From JBOFSR01 sp051651645 (GTDB taxonomy: Bacteria > Spirochaetota > Spirochaetia > Treponematales > Treponemataceae), in contig JBOFSR010000051.1 of assembly GCA_051651645.1 (NCBI GenBank), positions 1-40,331 on the forward strand: a stretch of 40,331 nt of DNA. Direction: 5' to 3'. The translations under genes and the position numbers were made by a program. Below the pieces are notes generated by a model. It ran no database searches. It saw only the letters and a list, made by a program, of their open reading frames with translations, and was not told where the DNA came from. Below, piece by piece: positions 1-7,373 of this stretch (position 1 is its first letter; each line of letters begins with the position of its first letter).

Positions 1-135
1 CAAAATGCAAATCAGGCAATTTATTTAATGATGGTTGCAAAGTATTTTGAAAAAATTGCCGATCACGGCGAGGCGATTGCAAGCTGGGTGCAATTTAGCA
101 TAACGGGCGAGAGAAAAAATATCAAACTCCTTTAG
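1..135 (+). CDS. phoU: PhoU C-terminal fragment (phosphate regulator), cut by window edge
   Basis: An open frame runs from base 1 to a TAG at 133-135 and encodes 44 residues. The stretch around MMVAKYFEKIADHGEAIASW, followed by VQFSITGE, is the typical last helix of PhoU, which carries the conserved pattern of a hydrophobic run, then EKIADH and a final W-x-x-x-x-x-TGE. PhoU is a cytoplasmic metal-binding helical protein that links the Pst phosphate transporter to the PhoR kinase and keeps the kinase off when phosphate is plentiful. The phoB-like gene starts 26 bases downstream on the same strand, the usual pst-phoU-phoBR order. The N-terminal part lies outside the window. Confidence 0.85.
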   Translation, partial: QNANQAIYLMMVAKYFEKIADHGEAIASWVQFSITGERKNIKLL

Positions 136-161
136 TCAAAGCTAGGCAAGGACGTGCAAAC

Positions 162-875
162 ATGAGCAAAGAACTTATTTATTCTGTTGAAGATGATGAA
201 AATATCCGCGAACTGATTGCCTACGCATTAAAGGAAGCAGGATTTGAGGTGCAATCGTTTGCAAGCAAGGTGACTTTTTTTGACGCGATAAGTGAGCAAA
301 TTCCGTCTCTTGTAGTGCTTGATCTCATGCTTGAAGATGGCGATGGATCTGAAATTCTTGAATCCTTACGAAAAAATTATGCTCATTTTGATATAAAAGT
401 GATTGTCGTGAGTGCAAAAAATTCAGAAATAAATATTGTCAACATACTTAACGGTGGTGCAGATGATTATATGACAAAGCCTTTTTCTGTGCTTGAGTTA
501 ATTGCCAGAATCAAGGCAAATCTTCGAAAAAAATCGAGCAACCAACTACATTTTTCCACCTTTGAAAATGCAAGCCCTCTTAAAGTCTCTGGAATTACGC
601 TCATTCCATACAAGCGGTGCGTCCAAAAAGATGACAAAGAAATTTCACTGACGCAAAAGGAATTTGAGCTTTTTTATTTTCTTGCGTCAAATGTAAACGT
701 GGCGATAAAGCGGGAAGCCATGCTTGATAAAGTATGGGGCATTGGGCAGGCAATTGAAACGAGAACCGTTGACATGCATATAAAATGCATTCGTGAAAAA
801 TTGCATTTAAGCAAAAATTCAATTGTATCGGTGCGTGGCATCGGTTATAAATTCACAGGAATAATAGAAGACTAA
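162..875 (+). CDS. phoB: PhoB-type response regulator (REC + winged helix)
   Basis: 237 residues. The receiver domain (about 1-120) has the acidic pair after SVEDDEN, the phosphoacceptor Asp54 in LVVLDLMLED, and Lys106 in MTKPFSVLE. An OmpR/PhoB winged helix (about 140-235) carries ISLTQKEFELFYFLA, TRTVDMHIKCIREKL and the final wing VSVRGIGYKF. The length is normal for the family. The start at 162 has an AAGGA-like site at about 148-152. The gene sits between phoU and a PhoR-like kinase whose start follows after only two bases, so it is probably the activator of the phosphate-starvation regulon. The fit to OmpR-family regulators is certain; the phosphate role is inferred from phoU and the kinase. 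Confidence 0.93.
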   Translation: MSKELIYSVEDDENIRELIAYALKEAGFEVQSFASKVTFFDAISEQIPSLVVLDLMLEDGDGSEILESLRKNYAHFDIKVIVVSAKNSEINIVNILNGGADDYMTKPFSVLELIARIKANLRKKSSNQLHFSTFENASPLKVSGITLIPYKRCVQKDDKEISLTQKEFELFYFLASNVNVAIKREAMLDKVWGIGQAIETRTVDMHIKCIREKLHLSKNSIVSVRGIGYKFTGIIED

Positions 876-877
876 CA

Positions 878-2602
878 ATGAAAAAAAGCATTTTTTACAA
901 GATTCTTTCCATTACCGTTTTGACAGTGGCACTACTGTACACAAGTTTTATTTGCATTGCTCAGTTTTATAACATCAAAACGGCAAAGACTTACACTGAA
1001 AATATCCTAAACCTGATAAAAGCCGATATCACAAACGTTGAAAACCCAAATGAAAAATATCAAGAAATTGTTCAAAAATTCCGCCAAACTGATGTGCGAA
1101 TCAGCATTATCGACAAAGACGGCACCGTTTTAGCCGACACAATTCGCCCCAACATTGATGCAAATCCGTTTGACAATCACCGTGAACGATCAGAAATTCA
1201 AAAAGCGTCGGAGACCAACAAAACTGCACACGCAATAAGAAAATCAGATAGCCACGGCGACAGTTTTTTATATAGCGTAAAAAAATTTGACAAAATATTT
1301 ATTCGTGTTGGGCTTAAGCTCCACGTGATTAATCAATTTTTGCTCAGCTTTATGATTAGCTCGCTTATCATCACAATTATTATTGTTTGCGTAATCATGC
1401 TCGTTGTCCCCCTGTTGATAAAAAAAATTATTCGTCCTTTTGAGTTGATTAAAAATAACCTTGAGCGAATTATTGCGGGCAAAGAAATTCAAAAAACGTA
1501 TTTGAGTAGCCATGATGACATCAACATTATTTTGAATGAAATTAATACGATTTCTGCCCTTCTTAACGAGACAGTGCATAAATACCAAAATGAAAAAGAA
1601 AAACTCGCCTCTGTTTTAGACACGATAGAACAAGGAGTTATTGCACTTAATAAAAACAAAAAGGTGATTTTTACCAACAATTTTTTACAAACGCTCATTG
1701 GAAGTTTTGCAAAAAATGCGAGCCACCTTATTGAAATTTTACGTGATGCAGGATTAGAAAATAAAATCACGAGTGAAATTGATTTAAATCGTTACGCCTT
1801 GTTTGATTACGAAATTCTTGGAAGAGTTTTAGAAATCGCCATTATTCCCGTTGCAAGAGGCGGAAAGCAAAATGAAATTGCAAGCCTCATCAAATTTTCA
1901 GATGTAACGCAAATACGAAGACTTACACGAGAAAAGCAGGATTTTTTTATCAATGCATCGCATGAATTGAACACGCCGCTCACCTCGGTTTTGGGATATT
2001 CCGAGTTGCTCAATGCATCCTCCTTTAATGACGAAGAAAAAATTAAGGATTTTGCCAATAAAATCAACAAAGAAGCAAATCGAATGAAAGCTCTCGTTTC
2101 TGACATGCTTTTATTAAGTAAAACTGAAGGAAACTGGAACGAATTTATAGATGAAAAAATTGATTTAGCGACACTTACGAACACGGTTTTGGAAAGTTTT
2201 TCGATAAAAATTAAAGAAAAAAATATTACGCTCATCAGCAAAATCGAGCAAGTCAGTATTTTTGCAAGCATTGAAAAAATTACAGAAGTGATTTCAAATT
2301 TAATTGATAACGCCGTAAAATACACAAAAAATGATGGCACCATTGAAATATTCATAAAAGAAGAAAATCAAAAAGTCATTTTTTCAATTTCTGATACAGG
2401 CGTTGGAATTCCAGAAAAATATAGGAATCGTGTTTTTGAGCGATTTTTCCGTGCAAAAAATATTCAAGACGCTACAGGCACGGGACTCGGCCTCACTATC
2501 GTAAAAAATATTTGTACCCACTACAATGCAGAAATTTCACTCAAAAGCACCGAATCCATCGGCAGCGAATTTGTAATCGCATTTCGAAGTGCACCAAAAT
2601 AG
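878..2602 (+). CDS. phoR: PhoR-type membrane sensor histidine kinase
   Basis: 574 residues. Transmembrane segments lie at about 8-27 and 155-182, flanking a periplasmic domain of about 125 residues. A HAMP-like linker and a PAS-like segment (about 240-340, VLDTIEQGVIALNKNKKVIF) follow. HisKA has the phospho-accepting His362 in NASHELNTPLTSVLGYSELL. The HATPase domain shows the N box ISNLIDNAVKYT (about 471-482), G1 ISDTGVGIP and G2 GTGLGLTIV. The gene starts two bases after the phoB stop and is surely co-transcribed and translationally coupled. PhoR phosphorylates PhoB when phosphate is low, under PhoU and Pst control. The extracytoplasmic domain, as in Gram-positive PhoR, is larger than in E. 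coli PhoR, so direct ligand sensing is possible. Confidence 0.9.
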   Translation: MKKSIFYKILSITVLTVALLYTSFICIAQFYNIKTAKTYTENILNLIKADITNVENPNEKYQEIVQKFRQTDVRISIIDKDGTVLADTIRPNIDANPFDNHRERSEIQKASETNKTAHAIRKSDSHGDSFLYSVKKFDKIFIRVGLKLHVINQFLLSFMISSLIITIIIVCVIMLVVPLLIKKIIRPFELIKNNLERIIAGKEIQKTYLSSHDDINIILNEINTISALLNETVHKYQNEKEKLASVLDTIEQGVIALNKNKKVIFTNNFLQTLIGSFAKNASHLIEILRDAGLENKITSEIDLNRYALFDYEILGRVLEIAIIPVARGGKQNEIASLIKFSDVTQIRRLTREKQDFFINASHELNTPLTSVLGYSELLNASSFNDEEKIKDFANKINKEANRMKALVSDMLLLSKTEGNWNEFIDEKIDLATLTNTVLESFSIKIKEKNITLISKIEQVSIFASIEKITEVISNLIDNAVKYTKNDGTIEIFIKEENQKVIFSISDTGVGIPEKYRNRVFERFFRAKNIQDATGTGLGLTIVKNICTHYNAEISLKSTESIGSEFVIAFRSAPK

Positions 2603-2674
2603 CCTCTCTGTCCTCACAATGAAGAAAGGATTTCTTACGGTTTACTTCAAATCGGTATAAAGATGTCAACAATA

Positions 2675-3475
2675 CTATACGTCAATTTCAACAGTCATAG
2701 GGTTAGAGAAAAAAATCTCTCCTTCAAGGCTTATATTTGTCAGTAAGTCCTGCTTTTTACTAATAACCACCTGCAAAACTCCCGCGGGCTGGTGCAAGGA
2801 AAAGGATTGCTCCCCATCCTGCAATGTTTCACACAAAGCTAATGCGGTGGCAACGCTTCCTGATCCGCAACTTCCTTCTATTATAATAGAGTTGACATCA
2901 CGCACAAAAATCACAGGGACAAATCCCGTTTTCTGCTCATTAACAAACATAACGCCAAAGGCTGCTGCATCAAAATGCTTATAAAATTCATTTTTGATCA
3001 ATAAAAATTCATTAGCGGAATATGGAATATCAAAAACAACAAGGTGAGTAATTCCGTCAAAAGAAGCTTGAAAAAACTGCTTACAATTATATACAAATTT
3101 TCCTTGCTCAATATTGAGGGGCAACGAAATTTTTGCATTATTACGCTGAGTATCCACGGAAGCACCAAGCGGTTGATTACAGCCACTTACATGAATGCTA
3201 AAAGAGCTTTTATACACAGCAGGATTTTCTAAGGCAAGCAAGAGAGCAAAGGCTCTGGAAGCATTTGCACAAAACTCCATGCCCGCCATATTCATTTGAG
3301 GGCGACAGGAGTGCAATCCATCATCAACAATAAAAGCAACTTGCTGAGCTTTCAAATCTTGCATGCCTAACAAAAAAGCAGCGATTGCAAGGTAATCTTT
3401 TTGTTCAGTTGGCGTTTTAACAAAAACGGTAATATTCCCTGAAGGATTAGCAACAACAATATCGATTTTTCGCAT
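2675..3475 (-). CDS. DapF-fold amino-acid racemase/epimerase-like protein
   Basis: 266 residues. Two cysteines sit where the PLP-independent diaminopimelate epimerase fold has its catalytic pair: Cys69 in GMEFCANASRAFA and Cys203 in EGSCGSGSVATALA. The usual DapF boxes (CGNGARC; ACGTGACA-like) are only partly kept, so this is probably not canonical DapF. The fold also includes histidine racemases such as CntK and Fusobacterium HisR, and isomerases of proline and isoprenoid-like substrates. No opine synthase lies beside it. It starts 12 bases after the DUF362 gene and so probably shares its transcript. No strong Shine-Dalgarno is visible. The substrate is unknown. Confidence 0.75.
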   Translation of the reverse strand: MRKIDIVVANPSGNITVFVKTPTEQKDYLAIAAFLLGMQDLKAQQVAFIVDDGLHSCRPQMNMAGMEFCANASRAFALLLALENPAVYKSSFSIHVSGCNQPLGASVDTQRNNAKISLPLNIEQGKFVYNCKQFFQASFDGITHLVVFDIPYSANEFLLIKNEFYKHFDAAAFGVMFVNEQKTGFVPVIFVRDVNSIIIEGSCGSGSVATALALCETLQDGEQSFSLHQPAGVLQVVISKKQDLLTNISLEGEIFFSNPMTVEIDV

Positions 3476-3487
3476 GGACGAGTTCGT

Positions 3488-4594
3488 TTAAACGGTGATT
3501 AAATCATAGTTTCGAGTACCAAGCCCAAGTTTTTCCGCATAAACCATTTGCCCAGCCCAATCCGTTGTAGGGTGCAAGGTTGTAAAGTGATTATCGTGCT
3601 TTGTGTCTCGTTCATCCATAATGCTACCTTTAAGCGTTGGCATTTTTAGCACCTCATCAGCACAAGCTTGATCAAGGGCAACAGGGTCAAAAGAAGCAAA
3701 CATGCCAACATCAGGCACAATCGGAGCATCATTTTCTGCATGACAATCACAAAATGGCGAAACATCCATAACGACACTAATGTGAAAATGAGGCCTGCCA
3801 CTTAAAACGGCAACAGAGTATTCTGCAATTTTCGCATTAAGCTTCTCATTTGTCTCATCCCAATTAGTAAAAACGGCATCCGTCGGACAAACGCCAATAC
3901 AGCGACCGCAACCAACGCAGTTTTCATGATTAATGCTCGCTTTTTTTGCCGCTATAGTAATTGCTTCATGAGCACAAACCTTTTGACAGCCACCACACCC
4001 AATGCACCGATTAGGCTCAATACTCGGCTTACCATCATTATGCATTGCCATTTTTCCTGCACGAGAGCCACATCCCATTCCAATATTTTTTAAAGCGGCA
4101 CCAATTCCCGTAGACTCATGCGCCTTAAAATGCGTTAACGAAATAAAAATATCCGCATCCATAATTGCTCGCCCAATTTTTGCTTCTTTTAAATGGACAC
4201 CATTTTTAATCGGAACACTCACCTCGTCCGTACCCTTTAACCCGTCCCCAATAATAACATGACAGTCCGTAGAAAAAGGCGAAAATCCATTTAGGTACGC
4301 AGTATCCAAATGATCAAGGGCATTCTTTCGCTTGCCAACATACAAGGTATTACAATCAGTTAAAAAAGGCTTGCCTCCAAGTTGCTTAATAATATCAACA
4401 ACAGCACGAGCGTAGTTCGGTCGCAAAAAAGCCAGATTTCCCTCTTCCCCAAAATGCATTTTGATCGCAACATATTTGCCCTTAAAATCAATTTGTTCAA
4501 CGCCCGCTGTTCGAATGAGCCTCTGAAATTTCTGAGGCAAACTTTCGTTTGATGTTGTTCGGAAATTAGTCATAAAAACTTTTGAATTCGCCAT
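3488..4594 (-). CDS. DUF362 family protein with two 4Fe-4S clusters
   Basis: 368 residues. The N-terminal and C-terminal parts match the DUF362 fold (VAIKMHFGEEGN, FLTDCNTLYVG, FISLTHFKAHE, MGCGSRAGKMAMH, ASFDPVALDQA). A bacterial ferredoxin insert binds two clusters: Cys197/200/203/207 in CIGCGGCQKVC and Cys226/229/232/236 in CVGCGRCIGVCPTDAV. It is soluble and presumably cytoplasmic, and its reaction is unknown. It has a good Shine-Dalgarno site (AAAGGA) and a promoter at 4629-4657. The DapF-like gene follows it at once, so the two may act together. The name DUF362 is secure; any function is a guess. Confidence 0.88.
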   Translation of the reverse strand: MANSKVFMTNFRTTSNESLPQKFQRLIRTAGVEQIDFKGKYVAIKMHFGEEGNLAFLRPNYARAVVDIIKQLGGKPFLTDCNTLYVGKRKNALDHLDTAYLNGFSPFSTDCHVIIGDGLKGTDEVSVPIKNGVHLKEAKIGRAIMDADIFISLTHFKAHESTGIGAALKNIGMGCGSRAGKMAMHNDGKPSIEPNRCIGCGGCQKVCAHEAITIAAKKASINHENCVGCGRCIGVCPTDAVFTNWDETNEKLNAKIAEYSVAVLSGRPHFHISVVMDVSPFCDCHAENDAPIVPDVGMFASFDPVALDQACADEVLKMPTLKGSIMDERDTKHDNHFTTLHPTTDWAGQMVYAEKLGLGTRNYDLITV

Positions 4595-4628
4595 ATTTCG
4601 TCCTTTTATTCTGATTTTTCTCCATTAA

Positions 4629-4657
4629 AGTATAAACCATAAACAAAAAAAAATCAA
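4629..4657 (-). promoter_or_regulatory. Sigma-70-type promoter of the DUF362 gene
   Basis: Read on the minus strand, TTGATT (4652-4657) and TATACT (4629-4634) are separated by 17 bases. The start codon at 4594 lies about 28 bases downstream of the likely start site, leaving room for the AAAGGA Shine-Dalgarno site. Confidence 0.6.
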
Positions 4658-4726
4658 AATTTTATTGCGTTTTTTTTACATTTTCCAGCCAAAACATAAT
4701 TTTAAATACCTGAATTATTTTTTTAC

Positions 4727-4776
4727 GGGCGTTTCGCACGCAAAGCGTGCGTCGGGCTTTCTGTTTGTATCTTTTT
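4727..4776. repeat. Dispersed repeat, copy A (GGGCGTT-stem-TCGGGCTTTC-ATCTTTTT)
   Basis: The order is GGGCGTT, a perfect 7-base-pair palindromic stem (4735-4741 with 4745-4751, loop AAA), TCGGGCTTTC, a short variable spacer and ATCTTTTT. The same order with a different stem recurs at 24853-24900. Conserved flanks around a stem whose sequence varies while its pairing is kept is typical of a mobilised or structure-selected small repeat. I recall similar repeats in treponemes but cannot verify it here. Confidence 0.75.
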
Positions 4777-4800
4777 ATCTTGCTCAAGCAAGACAAAAAG
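4771..4800. repeat. 14-bp hairpin abutting repeat copy A
   Basis: CTTTTTATCTTGCT (4771-4784) pairs with AGCAAGACAAAAAG (4787-4800) with one mismatch across a two-base loop. No T-run follows on either strand, so a classical terminator is unlikely. It overlaps the last bases of the dispersed repeat and may belong to it. Confidence 0.7.
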
Positions 4801-4905
4801 TATATCACGTCAATCCCTAACGCATCCTTCTTTACAATTAAATTAGACTGAAAATTTTTGTTACAATTGCCTTTTATGATTTTCAAATAAAATTTTATTC
4901 CTAGA

Positions 4906-4953
4906 AGTATAAAAAAAATGTCAAGTTAAAATACTTGACATTTTTTTTATACT
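4906..4953. repeat. Perfect 20-bp inverted repeat, terminator-shaped, overlapping tRNA-Asn promoter
   Basis: Bases 4906-4925 are exactly complementary to 4934-4953, with an 8-base loop. The arms end in A8 and T8 runs around TGTCAAG/CTTGACA, the shape of a bidirectional intrinsic terminator. The right arm contains the TTGACA -35 element of the tRNA-Asn promoter. No clear upstream transcript needs ending here. Confidence 0.85.
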
Positions 4954-4963
4954 ATGTTATATT
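4935..4963 (+). promoter_or_regulatory. Promoter of tRNA-Asn
   Basis: A consensus TTGACA (4935-4940) is followed after 17 bases by TATATT (4958-4963), ending 10 bases before the mature tRNA 5' end at 4974. It is a near-ideal sigma-70 promoter for a stable RNA. Confidence 0.8.
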
Positions 4964-4973
4964 TTTAAAATAT

Positions 4974-5046
4974 TCCCCTGTAGCTCAGCTGGCAGAGCAA
5001 CAGACTGTTAATCTGTGGGTCGTTGGTTCAAGCCCAACCGGGGGAG
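4974..5046 (+). tRNA. tRNA-Asn (anticodon GTT)
   Basis: The 73-base cloverleaf has acceptor TCCCCTG pairing with CGGGGGA (one T-G pair), D-arm GCTCAGCTGGCAGAGC, an anticodon stem-loop with loop CTGTTAA giving GTT, and T-arm GTTGGTTCAAGCCCAAC. The discriminator base is G. CCA is not encoded, so it must be added after transcription. Confidence 0.95.
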
Positions 5047-5151
5047 CAATCAATAAATCATTGGTATACAGTATTTTATAAAAATAAAACTACCCATACA
5101 AAAGGGCGTTTTCAACTTATTAAAATCAAAATGACACCTAGCCATTTTTAC

Positions 5152-5180
5152 TTGTCCTTTTCTTTCGTTTGTGATAGAGT
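5152..5180 (+). promoter_or_regulatory. Candidate leaderless promoter of the GT-C-like gene
   Basis: TTGTCC (5152-5157), 17 bases, then TAGAGT (5175-5180), ending 6 bases before the ATG at 5187. No Shine-Dalgarno site is present, so transcription would begin at or next to the start codon. Confidence 0.45.
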
Positions 5181-5186
5181 TCGTGG

Positions 5187-6617
5187 ATGAAAAAAATTAT
5201 ATCTCATTTTTATGCGTTTGGTTGGAAAGAAACCTTTGAAAAACATTATATCACAATTCTTTCGGTTGTTGGGTTTGTTTTCACTGGAATTTTAGTATAT
5301 CCCTTTGGTATTCATTGGGATAATGCTTATGTATTTACAAATATTTACACAAATACGCTACCAAATAATTGGATGGGCTGGTTTTATCCTCTTTTTTGGG
5401 GAACTTTATATAAAATTACAAAAATTCCCCACATAATTGGCATTTACCAAAATGTGATTTATTGGATTTCTGCTGCCATTTTATTTAAATATCTGTTTCT
5501 GAATAAATCAAAACGTTACTTTGTTTTATTTGCTTTTTTTCTAGGTACAATTTTTTTTCTTGTTTCAATTACTAATAATGCTTTTTTAGCAACTACAGTC
5601 TTATTTTCGATAGCTCTTTGGGTGTTGGGATGTGCAAAACAGCGTAAAATTCTTTTACTAATTTCTCTTTTATTTTTGCTAAGCTCCCTTTTTATTAGAC
5701 GGGATGCAATTTTCTTGATAACACCGATTTTGTTTGCTTTTATGTATAACACTTTATCGTTCAGGTTGAAAAATATTTTTTTTAAATCTGTGTTATCCTT
5801 TTTTCTTGTTGTTGTGCTTCTTGTAATTTGTTTTAAACTTGAAAAATATCACACTTCAAAAATAGAAGGGTATGATCAAGGTATTAAATCTATTGAACTT
5901 ATTACGATTTTTGATTTAACCGGAATGAGTTATTACAAAAAGGAACTTTTAATCCCAGATGAAATTTTGAAAGAAGAATATAGAGGGGAAAATCGACATC
6001 TTGTTTTAAATCATATATTAAAGTCTCCTGATATTTTTAATGATGTTATTACTTTTCAGATAAATCATCATGGTGTTGATGAATTTTTTCTTTCAAAAAT
6101 GGGCGTAAATTTACAAATGGCTGTTCCGATTTATCTTAAAAATATTACATCTTATATAAAGTTTCGAGCACGGTTTATATCCCTCTTCTTTTTTGAGAAT
6201 AACAGTCTTTTGCAAGCAATTGAATACGACAAAGATACTGCAAGCTTACTAAATTTAGAAAAATTCCCAAAACAAAAAAATTATTTTCTTATTCTCACTC
6301 TTAGATTATTTAGAGCTTTTGAATATATTTTGCCAATAACAAAGGAATTCTTTTATTTGATTATCAGTTTTTTAGCATTGATTTTTCTTAATAAAAAACA
6401 AATGCGTAATAGTTTTATTTTTGAAGAGAGGTTCTTTTGTAATATCTTTATTTTTGCAAATATTTTTTCTATTGGTATTACGATGATAAGTGCTCCTGCA
6501 GATCAATTTCGCTATGTTATGCCTGCAAATATACTTATATGGCTTGTGTTTATTTACACACTTTCAAAAACAAATGCTAAAAAACAGTTTTTGCATAATC
6601 TAATCGACAAGATTTAA
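5187..6617 (+). CDS. Polytopic membrane protein, possibly a GT-C glycosyltransferase
   Basis: 476 residues with about ten hydrophobic segments. The first (about 22-42) is followed by a loop containing GIHWDNAYVF, where a charged residue after TM1 recalls the GT-C/PMT fold, in which an Asp/Glu in the first extracytoplasmic loop is catalytic. A soluble insert lies at about 215-320 before more membrane helices. I do not recognise the exact family. GT-C enzymes use lipid-linked sugars at the periplasmic face, and the protein could instead be a flippase or polymerase. It stands alone between a tRNA gene and an IS relic, and is very AT-rich with Phe/Ile/Leu bias, which hints at acquisition beside the tRNA. 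Confidence 0.6.
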   Translation: MKKIISHFYAFGWKETFEKHYITILSVVGFVFTGILVYPFGIHWDNAYVFTNIYTNTLPNNWMGWFYPLFWGTLYKITKIPHIIGIYQNVIYWISAAILFKYLFLNKSKRYFVLFAFFLGTIFFLVSITNNAFLATTVLFSIALWVLGCAKQRKILLLISLLFLLSSLFIRRDAIFLITPILFAFMYNTLSFRLKNIFFKSVLSFFLVVVLLVICFKLEKYHTSKIEGYDQGIKSIELITIFDLTGMSYYKKELLIPDEILKEEYRGENRHLVLNHILKSPDIFNDVITFQINHHGVDEFFLSKMGVNLQMAVPIYLKNITSYIKFRARFISLFFFENNSLLQAIEYDKDTASLLNLEKFPKQKNYFLILTLRLFRAFEYILPITKEFFYLIISFLALIFLNKKQMRNSFIFEERFFCNIFIFANIFSIGITMISAPADQFRYVMPANILIWLVFIYTLSKTNAKKQFLHNLIDKI

Positions 6618-6618
6618 A

Positions 6619-7369
6619 GGGGTTGTACCAGATAAGTTAAAAAGACTCCTTATTTAGCTAAATTATATTTTTTTGCATTTGATTTACAACTCCATACGAT
6701 TGTAATCGTTTTGTTATTAAATCTCCACTCACATTTTCGAATGCATAAAGGAAAATGATCTTTGGAACTCCGTTAAATTAAAAAACTTGTTTTTACGTAA
6801 GTGTCTCTTAGCCTAACGACTTATACGTATTTCCAAAAGTTTTCAATCTGATTCTTCCTCTTTGCAAAATTTTTACGGTGATTGATTCTTCAAGCTTAAA
6901 CCCACTCGCTTTGAGCTTGCTGTAACTTGCATATAGATCGCTGTTACACACAAAGCGATCTATAATAACCTTCTCCTTAACAACAGAAAACAAAGTGTCT
7001 GTAGTTGTGTTTTTATGATACAAGTATAGATCTTTTCGCCATATTTTTGCAGTCCAAAAACAGGAATTTTATCCACAGAACCACGCCCTTTTTTCCGTAC
7101 AAACTTTGTTTGTTATCGTGTTCTTCAACGTAACTTTCATCAACCTCTATTTCAGCAGAAAATTCAGTGTCTGCTTACTAATATTGAAAAATTAATTCTT
7201 TCAATCGATGAAAATATGAAATAGAACTCTTAAAATTTACTCTTGCAAGCTCGGCTACACTTCGTGTTGTTGCACCTAACACAAAATATTCAATGAGTTT
7301 TTCTTTGCTAATTCGACTCTTTCGCATACCTCATTTTATTCATTTTTCTTGAAGTGTGTGTACAGCCCC
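6619..7369 (-). mobile_element. Decayed IS1016-type insertion sequence (IS1595 family)
   Basis: The ends are imperfect inverted repeats: GGGGTTGTAC at 6619-6628 and, on the other strand, GGGGCTGTAC from 7369 to 7360 (9 of 10 identical). Between them lies a broken transposase. The element is about 751 bases, close to the expected size of IS1016-like elements. Flanking 8-mers (6611-6618 and 7370-7377) are not identical, so no target duplication survives. Its edges touch the stop codons of both neighbours (6617 and 7374), so neither gene was disrupted. Confidence 0.8.
6650..7327 (-). pseudogene. IS1016-type transposase relic, several frameshifts and stops
   Basis: Read leftward from ATG 7327: MRKSRISKEKLIEYFVLGAT, then FKSSISYFHRLKELIFQY and two in-frame stops near 7175-7180. 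Next come IEVDESYVEEHDNKQ and GKKGRGSVDKIPVFGLQKYG (shift near 7083), NTTTDTLFSVVKEKVI (shift near 7010), RINHRKNFAKRKNQIENFW in another frame, then KRHLRK, FNGVPK and finally CEWRFNN before the stop at 6650-6652. These are the successive conserved blocks of DDE transposases of the IS1016 group, including the first catalytic Asp (EVDESY) and IENFW. At least four reading-frame changes plus stops make it inactive. Confidence 0.85.
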
Positions 7370-7373
7370 TAAA

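Larger units (their letters stand above)
4595..4973. other. Gene-free intergenic stretch rich in inverted repeats
   Basis: This 379-base stretch holds the DUF362 promoter, a dispersed-repeat copy (4727-4776), an adjoining 14-base-pair hairpin (4771-4800), a perfect 20-base-pair inverted repeat (4906-4953) and the tRNA-Asn promoter. A 74-codon minus-strand frame (4662-4886) crosses it. That frame has no recognisable domain, is Lys/Ile-rich and runs through the repeat, so I do not call it a gene. Confidence 0.7.

Noticed and set aside
2603..2674. Terminator between phoR and the DapF-like gene
   Set aside because: AAGAAA-GGA-TTTCTT can fold, but the stem is all but one A/T and no T-run follows.
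4662..4886. 74-codon minus-strand frame in the gap before tRNA-Asn
   Set aside because: It runs through the dispersed repeat and a hairpin, has no domain or ribosome site, and its composition is simply that of AT-rich intergenic DNA.
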